A stretch of 64,000 bases of DNA from EX4572-165 sp002254885 (GCA_029939595.1 JAOZSQ010000001.1:62001-126000); one strand, 5' to 3'. Shown: positions 42,473 to 48,665, counted from the stretch's first letter. The notes: generated from the sequence alone by a model not told the origin. Translations and numbers: made by a program.

Positions 42473-43074
42473 TTAATGTCATCTTCTTCAAATAAAGTAT
42501 AGGTAATTTTGTTACCCCATTTTTGAACAGATTGTTTTACAATTGTAATGAAATCCTCAAATTCCGATCTCACTGAAAACACTTGGCATCCGGCACTCCA
42601 TTTGTCATTATATGTGGACCCATCTTCTCTTGATCCTGCTCGGTGAATATTTATTCCATAATAACCTTCTTGAACCGAATCCTCATCAAAATCCATTACT
42701 TTATCTTTTGATCTATCTCTATAAACAGGCAATGCAATTCGTTGTTGTAAAGCTTCATAACTGTTTCTGTGTTTACCAAGCTTGAAACCACCACGATATT
42801 GTCCTGGTTTGAGGATAGCTGTTCCGTCCACATTCATTGGATTTGCTAACCAATAAAGACCTGGATCGGTTGTACATTTCCAAGCTTTGAAAATCCAATT
42901 TCCATGTTCCATATAAAAACAAATAAAGATATCGTTAAATTTGCTTGTATCTGGATCATTGGTTCGTATTCCTACCATATTGATATCATATGGTTCACTT
43001 GAAAAAATTCTATAGCCTTTGTTTTCCATCGCCTTTAGAGTTTGATCTAAAGTGATATTGTCATAAGTAAGCAT
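42469..43074 (-). CDS. L,D-transpeptidase-like protein
   Basis: 201 aa. G-I-N-I-H-R-A-G near residue 138 and W-S-A-G-C-Q-V-F near 160 give the H ... S-x-G-C arrangement of the YkuD-type catalytic site. Related phage proteins act on peptidoglycan. No signal peptide. Assignment rests on the motif pair. Confidence 0.55.
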   Translation of the reverse strand: MLTYDNITLDQTLKAMENKGYRIFSSEPYDINMVGIRTNDPDTSKFNDIFICFYMEHGNWIFKAWKCTTDPGLYWLANPMNVDGTAILKPGQYRGGFKLGKHRNSYEALQQRIALPVYRDRSKDKVMDFDEDSVQEGYYGINIHRAGSREDGSTYNDKWSAGCQVFSVRSEFEDFITIVKQSVQKWGNKITYTLFEEDDIK

Positions 43075-43083
43075 ATTTCCTCC

Positions 43084-43287
43084 TTATGTTTCGGTTGGGA
43101 TATCTTTTTCTCCGATTAGTTTTTCAACTTCTAAAAGCAATTGTTTATTATTTACTTTTCTTATTAATTCAACAACTCGCTCTCTAATTTGATCATTTTC
43201 CTCTGAAAGAGGCGTTCCAAAGACATCAGTTAAATGCATTCCTTCTTTTAAATAAGTTGAATACTCTTTTTGTTCAGGTGTTGACAT
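43084..43287 (-). CDS. hypothetical protein, 67 aa
   Basis: E-Y-S-T-Y-L-K-E-G near the N-terminus resembles the capsid-targeting-like pattern; the rest is helical. Unknown. Confidence 0.6.
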   Translation of the reverse strand: MSTPEQKEYSTYLKEGMHLTDVFGTPLSEENDQIRERVVELIRKVNNKQLLLEVEKLIGEKDIPTET

Positions 43288-43319
43288 ATAAATCTCCGCA
43301 GTAAAAGTTTGTTTTACTA

Positions 43320-43853
43320 CTATTTATCAAACCCCCTCATTCTTATGAATTCTGATCTAATTTCTTTTAATATTTTTCCATGTTCAGTTTCATTGAAAAC
43401 ACCTTCTCTGTTTGTAAATACACATGGCACACAAAAATGACCACCAACATAAACAGTTGATCCCACAACTTTTTTCTTTCTTAATATTTGAAAAATGAAT
43501 GTTTGTCGGTTTTGTTTTTCATTAAGCACCATATCAATATTATATGATCTTTCTATGACATTTATTTTCGTTTCCAATTTTTTTGTAAGCTGGTATGTCA
43601 GCCATTTTATATCTTTTTTAATATCTTTGTTTTTTCTTTTTTTAGAAAGTGCAAACCGGAGGACTATTCCTTCTTTCAACATTTGAGAATAATCTTTGGT
43701 TTTTGATTTTATGGGTTTGTATTTCTTTGGTTTGGAACCAGTTAGTTTTTCTGTTAAACCAATATACGGACCGGTTTCCATAACTCTTTTATATTCCTTT
43801 TGTTTAGGAATTTTATTAGCACTTTCATATTCTTTTTTCAATTTCTCGTTCAT
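43320..43853 (-). CDS. basic hypothetical protein, 177 aa
   Basis: Very Lys-rich (K-K-R-K-N-K-D-I-K-K-D-I-K). An internal D-Y-S-Q-M-L-K-E-G segment resembles the leader motif of the preceding gene. Possibly nucleic-acid-binding. Confidence 0.6.
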   Translation of the reverse strand: MNEKLKKEYESANKIPKQKEYKRVMETGPYIGLTEKLTGSKPKKYKPIKSKTKDYSQMLKEGIVLRFALSKKRKNKDIKKDIKWLTYQLTKKLETKINVIERSYNIDMVLNEKQNRQTFIFQILRKKKVVGSTVYVGGHFCVPCVFTNREGVFNETEHGKILKEIRSEFIRMRGFDK

Positions 43854-44035
43854 AAAATCTCCTTTGATCTTTTAGAAATGTTTAATAATGAAGACATAAT
43901 ATCTAAAATAAATTCTCTTTGATATTCCTTTATAAGAGTCATTTCCTTCTCATTACTAATTTCCTGTTCTAATATAAGCTGCTTTTCATCCAATTTATTA
44001 TAAATATCCTGCATTGTTTTTTTCTTTATTCGCAT
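43850..44035 (-). CDS. hypothetical helical protein, 61 aa
   Basis: Predicted coiled helix, Lys/Glu/Leu-rich; 4-nt overlap with the next gene. Confidence 0.55.
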   Translation of the reverse strand: MRIKKKTMQDIYNKLDEKQLILEQEISNEKEMTLIKEYQREFILDIMSSLLNISKRSKEIL

Positions 44036-44220
44036 TCATTTTCCTTCTTCTCTGGTGAATCTATAAATTGTGGGTATTTATCTCCAAAATGACCTCTTAA
44101 TGGATTTGGTTCTTCATCCGCATATTGATATGTATATGGAGTCGGACCAACTTTTTTGACCGGTTTATTACGTTTTTTAAGTATCTTTTTTAATTCTTTA
44201 AGTATGTCCATTTTATTCAT
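44026..44220 (-). CDS. hypothetical protein, 64 aa
   Basis: Basic N-terminal helix and a Pro/Tyr-rich centre (P-T-P-Y-T-Y-Q-Y-A-D-E-E-P). Overlaps both neighbours. Confidence 0.55.
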   Translation of the reverse strand: MNKMDILKELKKILKKRNKPVKKVGPTPYTYQYADEEPNPLRGHFGDKYPQFIDSPEKKENECE

Positions 44221-44467
44221 TTTTCAATTTGTCTAAAAAATAAATTGTATCGGGTTCACCATCAAAATTTGTTTCAATAAAAGGAACCTGTTTAACTCCT
44301 TTTCTATGAGGACCGGCAATTGATGATCGTTTAACACAAGCTTCGGTTTCAATTCCTGCAAATGCAGCATATTCAATTAATCTATTAAGAATATCTCTGG
44401 CTGCACGAATGTCGTCTTTTAAAGAGAAACCAGGAATATCATCTAGGTGAATTTCATGACTTGTCAT
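44213..44467 (-). CDS. hypothetical protein, 84 aa
   Basis: Start at 44467 (M-T-S-H-E-I), forming an ATGA overlap with the upstream stop. Acidic; single Cys. No family. Confidence 0.6.
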   Translation of the reverse strand: MTSHEIHLDDIPGFSLKDDIRAARDILNRLIEYAAFAGIETEACVKRSSIAGPHRKGVKQVPFIETNFDGEPDTIYFLDKLKNE

Positions 44468-45123
44468 TTTGCACTCCAATTGTATTGGGGATGGGGTTCA
44501 TCTTCCCCTTTCAATTTTAACTTGGCTTTTTTTAAAAACGCTTCCCATGCTGGTATCCTTCCAATTGATCCAAAATTAATTTTGGTATTGGTCTGATATA
44601 ACCAATTAATTGATCTTTGGAATGATTTCTTAACATCAAATCCTGTATACTTATTATCAACCCATTGCCACTTATGATGATAAATTTGTTTTTCAACCCC
44701 CTTTTCAGAAGCTTTATTTTCATCATCATATACTTTGATATTTTCTCCAGCAACCGGTTCATTATTATCTTTATCATCAAAATCTGTAGAATTATAAAAT
44801 GTAACAAAACTTTTTGCAGGATATGTTACTTTAAGAAGATTATATTTAAATGTTGGATATTCTTTACTTAATCGTTGTTCCGCTTTTTTAACTCTGTCTT
44901 TTATATCTTTGTATGTCCCACTTGAAACAACATCTAAGTAATCTTTATGAAAATAAACTGAACCACCTATGGCTTTTCCAACACCACCAAACATTTTAAC
45001 CGATGCTCTTTGTACCTTTGATTTATTTCCAGGTGTGGATAGAACCATTCTATCAAAATTTGGTGGTTTTTGTTGTACTTCAGCTTCTAGTAGTTTTTCA
45101 AATATTTCTTTAGATGTAGCCAT
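44464..45123 (-). CDS. hypothetical protein, 219 aa
   Basis: Begins M-A-T-S-K-E-I-F-E-K-L-L-E-A-E, loosely like the capsid-targeting pattern. Contains a conserved-looking N-F-D-R-M-V-L-S-T-P-G-N-K-S-K near the start. Possibly virion-associated; unrecognised. Confidence 0.6.
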   Translation of the reverse strand: MATSKEIFEKLLEAEVQQKPPNFDRMVLSTPGNKSKVQRASVKMFGGVGKAIGGSVYFHKDYLDVVSSGTYKDIKDRVKKAEQRLSKEYPTFKYNLLKVTYPAKSFVTFYNSTDFDDKDNNEPVAGENIKVYDDENKASEKGVEKQIYHHKWQWVDNKYTGFDVKKSFQRSINWLYQTNTKINFGSIGRIPAWEAFLKKAKLKLKGEDEPHPQYNWSAK

Positions 45124-45298
45124 ATTTCCTATTTTTTTTATAGTTTTTTAAAAAAGGGTAACTTCCCATTAAATAAGTTTTTATTGTCAGCTTTTTTGGA
45201 CATTCAGTACATTTAGTTTCTACTTCTTTTCCATCTTTTAATTCTATCCATCCGGTTCCTGTACAAGCAAGACATTTTGTTTCATGATATTTTCTCAT
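45110..45298 (-). CDS. DnaJ-type zinc-finger small protein, 62 aa
   Basis: C-L-A-C-T-G-T-G-W and C-T-E-C-P: one C-x2-C-x-G-x-G pair plus one C-x2-C, a half DnaJ-like zinc centre. Start M-R-K-Y-H at 45298 preferred. Unknown role. Confidence 0.55.
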   Translation of the reverse strand: MRKYHETKCLACTGTGWIELKDGKEVETKCTECPKKLTIKTYLMGSYPFLKNYKKNRKYGYI

Positions 45299-45614
45299 CT
45301 GTTTGTTCACATATAATAATTTTTAAATTTGTCAATTTTTCAAGAATCCCTAAAACAATATCTTTGCATATAGAACATTCTATTTTCTTGGGCTGACAAA
45401 ACCCCTTGCCATGTATTTCTTTTTGGTGTTCGTTCCATGCAGAATAGGCTGTATACTCACATCCAGCATTTCCTAACCCATAAATAACAATCGGGCAATT
45501 ATTACAATTGTCATGGGCATATTCACAAAGCGCACAATCATAATTTTCTTTTTTGCCGTTTAGAATTTTGGTCCACTTTTTTATGGTTTCGTTAATTGCT
45601 TCTAATTCGGTCAT
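45282..45614 (-). CDS. Cys-rich protein, 110 aa
   Basis: Many cysteines (C-A-L-C-E-Y-A, C-N-N-C-P, C-S-I-C), likely two zinc sites. ATGA overlap with the upstream small gene. Confidence 0.6.
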   Translation of the reverse strand: MTELEAINETIKKWTKILNGKKENYDCALCEYAHDNCNNCPIVIYGLGNAGCEYTAYSAWNEHQKEIHGKGFCQPKKIECSICKDIVLGILEKLTNLKIIICEQTDEKIS

Positions 45615-45787
45615 TGGGTTAATTTTCTTTGTAAGAATCCTTTTAAATATCCTATCTGATTACTGTTAAACATCAATGTAACTAAACCTTTTTTTCTTGT
45701 TGGTTTAAATTCGTATTTATATTTTCGTTCTTTGAGAAAAGGTTCAATTAATTGGGCTTCATATTTTGTTAATATTACGTCAATCAC
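45611..45787 (-). CDS. hypothetical basic protein, 58 aa
   Basis: GTG start at 45787, TGA at 45611 overlapping the ATG of the next gene. Reads M-I-D-V-I-L-T-K-Y-E-A-Q and ends in K-L-T-Q. It fills the gap and the 4-nt overlap supports it. Confidence 0.5.
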   Translation of the reverse strand: MIDVILTKYEAQLIEPFLKERKYKYEFKPTRKKGLVTLMFNSNQIGYLKGFLQRKLTQ

Positions 45788-45847
45788 ATTTTCCTAAATA
45801 TTTCAGATAATTTTATTTGATTTTCCCAAATATTTGGGATTGTTTTG

Positions 45848-45920
45848 AGTAGGGGAAGGGACTTGAACCCTCATCAAAGCGGGTTGCAACCGCTCGCCTA
45901 ACCAATTCGGCAACCCCTAC
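45848..45920 (-). tRNA. tRNA-Cys (GCA)
   Basis: Acceptor GTAGGGG/CCCCTAC, discriminator T, CCA not encoded. Anticodon arm AGCGG-TTGCAAC-CCGCT, T arm GAGGG-TTCAAGT-CCCTT. Confidence 0.85.
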
Positions 45921-45961
45921 ATATACAAACTTTTTAAAGGGAAGTTTGCGAAACCCTATTT

Positions 45962-46081
45962 TTATTTCTCAGTAGATTCTTTAATTTCTTCTTTTTTAAT
46001 TATCTCGTATCCAACACGTTTCAAAATTGAATTAACTGGAGGGATAACTTTACTGATAATATTTTTAATATATTTTCTCAT
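45962..46081 (-). CDS. basic peptide, 39 aa
   Basis: ATG at 46081, TAA at 45962: M-R-K-Y-I-K-N-I-I-S-K, ending in a charged tail. It has its own promoter-like sequence upstream. Confidence 0.45.
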   Translation of the reverse strand: MRKYIKNIISKVIPPVNSILKRVGYEIIKKEEIKESTEK

Positions 46082-46136
46082 AACCTACTTGGTATAAGGG
46101 TTCTAAAAGATGTTGATCGTTTATTGGTTCTTTATA

Positions 46137-46165
46137 AGCATATTCTATTTATATCATTTCGTCAA
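46137..46165 (-). promoter_or_regulatory. promoter-like sequence
   Basis: TTGACG (46160-46165), 17-nt spacer, TATGCT (46137-46142); a TATAAATA octamer also overlaps at 46146-46153. Confidence 0.45.
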
Positions 46166-46173
46166 GCTCAAAC

Positions 46174-46207
46174 AAAAAAAGCGAACCGACAAAAGCCGAT
46201 TCGCTTT
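46174..46207 (-). terminator. intrinsic terminator ending the tRNA-module cluster
   Basis: Minus strand stem AAAGCGAATCGGC/GTCGGTTCGCTTT (13 pairs, loop TTTT) followed by seven T. It lies right after the last module of the 46.2-48.1 kb cluster. Confidence 0.88.
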
Positions 46208-46211
46208 TTAA

Positions 46212-46277
46212 AACGAACAAGGGAGTTGATTTAGGGGTGCATCATTCATGGTGATAACCTAAATCATTCAGTTCGTT
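46212..46277 (-). ncRNA. RNA module E1 (empty flank module)
   Basis: 66 nt closed by AACGAAC/GTTCGTT with the cluster motifs: C-TGA after the first strand, GGTTATC, and CTCCCTTG before the closing strand. Inner helix TGATTTAGG/CCTAAATCA is perfect (9 bp). The space that holds tRNA parts in its neighbours has only about 17 nt here, so it looks like an unoccupied version. Confidence 0.5.
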
Positions 46278-46285
46278 TATTTATG

Positions 46286-46416
46286 AAGCAGACAAGGGGT
46301 TTATTCTGGAATATTTAAGGTTGGCTTTGAACCAACGGCTCCGATTCCTCGGTGTGTTAACCAGCTACACCACCTATCACATGGTTGATAGATAATCCAA
46401 AATATTCAGTCTGCTT
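46286..46416 (-). ncRNA. RNA module E0: permuted tRNA-like RNA opened at the T-stem/acceptor junction
   Basis: Closed by AAGCAGAC/GTCTGCTT; motifs CTGAAT, GATTATC and CCCCTTG present; second helix TATTTTGG/CCAGAATA. Inside, order 5' to 3' is TATCA-A-CCA, 2 nt, then TGATAGG, D arm GTGT/ACAC, CCGA-GGAA-TCGG, and T arm GTTGG-TTCAAAG-CCAAC. So the acceptor 3' strand with discriminator A and CCA precedes the rest. The anticodon arm is replaced by a GGAA (GNRA) tetraloop hairpin, so it cannot decode. Confidence 0.6.
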
Positions 46417-46870
46417 AATAAAATACCGCTCTTAAAAACCTAACAACAAAGCCATTATTAATACCAATTTCTGCTTGTTGATCTTCATATAATTTATGTA
46501 AGAGTATTTTTCTTTGTTTTAACGTCAGTTTTAATGTTTTCAGTGGTTCGTTAAAATACCACAAAATGTGAAACCATGTTGTTTTAAAAAACAAATATGC
46601 GATTGGAACACTACAACCACCAATCAACAAAAACAATCCAGTTAATGACAACCCCTTAGATTCTGGTTTATCAAATGGATTCGGAGTCCAGTAATTATAT
46701 AATTGATGACATAAATAAGATGCTATTACCACACCAGTTATCATAGAAAGTGTAACTATCCAATTCATACATTTATAGTCTATACTATCTTCTCCTGTTA
46801 CGTTCTTTTTTTGTTTACTTATATCTTTTGAAATGGTAAGCATTTCGCTTTCTATTTTATGTAATTCCAT
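46415..46870 (-). CDS. two-helix membrane protein, 151 aa
   Basis: ATG at 46870 with AAGGAA upstream (the longer frame needs a TTG inside module E2). Two hydrophobic segments around residues 38-58 and 75-95, basic helical C-terminus. It lies between modules E2 and E0, co-directional; link to them unknown. Confidence 0.65.
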   Translation of the reverse strand: MELHKIESEMLTISKDISKQKKNVTGEDSIDYKCMNWIVTLSMITGVVIASYLCHQLYNYWTPNPFDKPESKGLSLTGLFLLIGGCSVPIAYLFFKTTWFHILWYFNEPLKTLKLTLKQRKILLHKLYEDQQAEIGINNGFVVRFLRAVFY

Positions 46871-46886
46871 TATTTCCTTATTTGAT

Positions 46887-47020
46887 GATGAGAACAAGGG
46901 AATAAAAAAATGAGTTTATTCGCCATACTTTCAACAAAAAAAGCAACAGGGTTTGAACCTGTATAACAATCGTATTAGGATTGTGCGTTGTCCGATAACA
47001 TTTCTTAATCAGTTCTCATC
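46887..47020 (-). ncRNA. RNA module E2: permuted tRNA opened in the D loop
   Basis: Closed by GATGAGAAC/GTTCTCATC; CTGATTA, TGTTATC and CCCTTG motifs; second helix AAATG/CATTT extended. After TTATC comes GGACAA-CGC (D-loop GG and D stem), CAATC-CTAATAC-GATTG (anticodon arm, apparent AAT), TTAT, T arm ACAGG-TTCAAAC-CCTGT, acceptor TGCTTTT, a 6-nt linker, then 5' acceptor GAAAGTA and TG-GCG. Thus the tRNA starts and ends in its D loop. Amino acid uncertain. Confidence 0.6.
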
Positions 47021-47080
47021 CTGACTACCCTCAAAAAAGGCACTCAGGATGGGTGGAAACACCGAAGATTCCACCCAAGC
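47021..47080 (-). other. two hairpins between modules E3 and E2
   Basis: GGGTGGAA/TTCCACCC and CATCCTGA/TCAGGATG, 8 bp each, fill the space between the modules; possible spacer or processing hairpins. Confidence 0.45.
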
Positions 47081-47217
47081 TAAAGGGACAAGGTGGTAAA
47101 AAACGACATATAGACCGGTGTTCTACTACTGAACTACACCCACCGAAGCGGGAGAGAGGAATTGCACCTCTGACAACCGGTTTGGATTATGATAACCGTC
47201 TTTAATCAGTCCCTTTA
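47081..47217 (-). tRNA. RNA module E3: circularly permuted tRNA-Gly (TCC)
   Basis: Closed by AAAGGGAC/GTCCCTTT; CTGATTA, GGTTATC and CCACCTTG motifs. The 3' half (47147-47186) comes first: TCCAA, ACCGG, TTGTC, T arm AGAGG-TGCAATT-CCTCT, acceptor CTCCCGC, discriminator T. The 5' half (47112-47143) follows: GTGGGTG, TA, D arm GTTC-AGTAGTA-GAAC, A, CCGGT, CT. The halves join to the loop CT-TCC-AA with a perfect 5-bp anticodon stem and closely resemble bacterial tRNA-Gly. Acceptor ends are linked by TTCG, a UUCG-type tetraloop. Break point is U33/U34. CCA is not encoded. Confidence 0.85.
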
Positions 47218-47225
47218 ATTTTAAG

Positions 47226-47403
47226 GGAAATTGGAACAAGGGGTTGAAAAATGCAATTTTTACCAGTGCGTCTACTACTTTCGCCACTCCCCAATTTCAA
47301 AACACTTAATGTTTTCAAATTGGGGAGGAAGGACTTGCACCTCCAATGTTCCGAAGAACGCCGGTCTTACGTAGATAATCATCTCTCGTCAGTTCCAATT
47401 TCC
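47226..47403 (-). tRNA. RNA module E4: circularly permuted Leu-type tRNA
   Basis: Closed by a 12-bp helix GGAAATTGGAAC/GTTCCAATTTCC; CTGACGA, GATTATC and CCCCTTG motifs. 3' half first: ACCGG, long variable arm GTTC-TTCG-GAAC, T arm GGAGG-TGCAAGT-CCTTC, acceptor CTCCCCA; then a 27-nt hairpin linker; then 5' acceptor TGGGGAG, TGGCGAAAGTAGTAGACGCA as in tRNA-Leu, and CTGGT. Acceptor pairing is perfect. The exact anticodon loop could not be reconstructed (TAA or GTA appear near the break). Confidence 0.75.
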
Positions 47404-47411
47404 CAATTTCT

Positions 47412-47813
47412 TTATCTTCTGGTTAGCCAACCAAATTTCTTCACATATAAATCAGCAGAAAGCTTCATATGTTCTATTATTAACAAAGCTTTATTTCCTT
47501 CGTTAAAAGCTGTCCCATTTTTATATTCACTGAGATCATGAACACTTTTTTTGGCTTCATCCATGAAAATACTAACAGTTTTAGCGGCATCAATAGCCAA
47601 CCGATTTGCTTTTTCTTCTGTTGGGGCAACCTTTGGTTCTGTTACCACTGTTTCAATTACTTCATCTACAAACTGTTCCACATTCTTTCTACCTTTTTTA
47701 AAGGCACCAATTAAACCATCAAATCCTTTTTCAAGGGTGGAACTTATTTCTTTTGCAACCTTGTCAACATCATCAGCAAAGGTTGGTTCTTTCTTTTCAG
47801 TCATATCATTCAT
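47412..47813 (-). CDS. hypothetical helical protein, 133 aa
   Basis: Start M-N-D-M-T at 47813 (a longer frame overlaps module E5). Helical, Lys/Glu/Ala-rich, with V-A-K-E-I-S-S-T-L-E-K near the start, resembling a phasin-like or small DNA-binding amphipathic helix pair. It sits within the permuted-tRNA cluster; no clear family. Confidence 0.6.
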   Translation of the reverse strand: MNDMTEKKEPTFADDVDKVAKEISSTLEKGFDGLIGAFKKGRKNVEQFVDEVIETVVTEPKVAPTEEKANRLAIDAAKTVSIFMDEAKKSVHDLSEYKNGTAFNEGNKALLIIEHMKLSADLYVKKFGWLTRR

Positions 47814-47826
47814 TAATAAAATGTTA

Positions 47827-47953
47827 AAAGGGAACAAGGTGGCGACAAATGGAGTGGCACCAATTGCCTCGGCAGCGTATTAATTACTAAATAATTATTA
47901 AGCTGCCGATAAGAGTTGAACTTACGATAACCATTTATACATCAGTTCCCTTT
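47827..47953 (-). ncRNA. RNA module E5: permuted tRNA-like RNA
   Basis: Closed by AAAGGGAAC/GTTCCCTTT; CTGATG, GGTTATC and GCCACCTTG motifs. Contains T arm GTAAG-TTCAACT-CTTAT, acceptor CGGCAGC, a 25-nt A/T-rich linker, 5' acceptor GCTGCCG (perfect 7 bp) and a D-arm-like GGC/GCC. No separate anticodon arm: the module's second helix ATAAATGG/CCATTTGT occupies that place, with TTATC as a 5-nt variable loop. Decoding identity not assignable. Confidence 0.6.
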
Positions 47954-47960
47954 AATTTAA

Positions 47961-48067
47961 AAACAAGAACAAGGTGGCGAGAGATGGAAAGGCAACTAAA
48001 TGCCAACTCTACATCTAAGTATAGAGGTTTTAGATTATGATAACCATTTCTACATCAGTTCTTGTTT
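47961..48067 (-). ncRNA. RNA module E6: permuted tRNA-like RNA
   Basis: Closed by AAACAAGAAC/GTTCTTGTTT; flank motifs nearly identical to E5. Acceptor strands CTCTATA and TGTAGAG (7 pairs, one G-U) are joined by a 6-nt linker; D arm GGCA/TGCC follows. The T arm is weak or absent. It is the first module after the promoter and tRNA-Met. Confidence 0.5.
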
Positions 48068-48075
48068 AATTTGGA

Positions 48076-48144
48076 AACGGGTCTAGGTTCCGCCCCTAGT
48101 TCTCAAGGATATGAACCTCGCATGGTACTATTCCACTAACCCGC
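48076..48144 (-). tRNA. tRNA-Met (CAT)
   Basis: Compact tRNA: acceptor GCGGGTT/GACCCGT, D stem TGG/CCA, anticodon arm CGAGG-TTCATAT-CCTTG, T stem CTAGG/CCTAG with an odd loop GGCGGAA. No CCA at the exact end. It could be Met, fMet or Ile2. It opens the transcript that contains the permuted modules. Confidence 0.65.
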
Positions 48145-48166
48145 AATTTGTTTTGTTTAAAATTTA

Positions 48167-48195
48167 ATCTTATCAACTGTTAGCATCTCTGTCAA
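48167..48195 (-). promoter_or_regulatory. sigma70-like promoter of the tRNA-module cluster
   Basis: TTGACA (48190-48195), 17-nt spacer, TAAGAT (48167-48172), reading into tRNA-Met and modules E6 to E1; the matching terminator is at 46174-46207. Confidence 0.65.
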
Positions 48196-48665
48196 ACAAT
48201 TTCCAAAATATTTTTTATTTTTTTCAAAGCTTCAATTAAATTGCCATATATACGGCATCCATCTTTATTAAAATGTTCAAAATTGGTCCAATCAGTATAA
48301 GCAAAACCATCCAATTCGGGTTTAATTGAACCATCGGTATCTTCAAATGTGGAAACACATTTTAAACTGCTAATAGGTGGCAAATTGTCTTTAAACCAAA
48401 CAAAAGGGTACAAATCTTTTGATTTGGAATATTTAACCCTACCCAATGGGTTTAAATCTTTTCTTAATGGTGTTAATCCGGTTTCTTCCTCTACTTCCCG
48501 AATACAACCATCAATAATTGCTTCTCCTGAATGCACTCCTCCTTTTGGAAGATCCCATTTGCCTATGTTTGAAGCTTTACCCAACAAAAATTTATCTTTG
48601 TTAGTTAATATTAACGCTGCCGTTTTTCTTTTACTTCCCTCTTTCAAATAATGTCTAAATTCCAT
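48192..48665 (-). CDS. Nudix hydrolase A with capsid-targeting-like leader
   Basis: 157 aa. Nudix box G-G-V-H-S-G-E-A-I-I-D-G-C followed by R-E-V-E-E-E-T-G-L, complete (G-x5-E-x7-R-E-U-x-E-E-x-G-U). N-terminus M-E-F-R-H-Y-L-K-E-G resembles the capsid-targeting pattern. Hydrolyses a nucleoside-diphosphate-linked substrate (nucleotide, cap, NADH or ADP-ribose). Confidence 0.85.
   Translation of the reverse strand: MEFRHYLKEGSKRKTAALILTNKDKFLLGKASNIGKWDLPKGGVHSGEAIIDGCIREVEEETGLTPLRKDLNPLGRVKYSKSKDLYPFVWFKDNLPPISSLKCVSTFEDTDGSIKPELDGFAYTDWTNFEHFNKDGCRIYGNLIEALKKIKNILEIV

Noticed and set aside
47081..47217. Ordinary permuted group I intron-exon arrangement
   Set aside because: Only about 20-30 nt lie on each side of the exons, too little for any group I core, and no P7 or guanosine-site sequence is visible.
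47081..47403. Archaeal-type bulge-helix-bulge splice sites
   Set aside because: E3 can form a 4-bp helix (TATG/CATA) next to the break, but the 3-nt bulges are not symmetrical and E4 and E2 do not show the same arrangement, so I do not claim a BHB motif.
46212..48067. Hammerhead ribozyme in the module flanks
   Set aside because: CTGATG and GAAA appear in E6 and CTGAT in others, but the core is not conserved across modules, stem II is missing and the strand after the would-be cleavage site does not pair with the closing helix.
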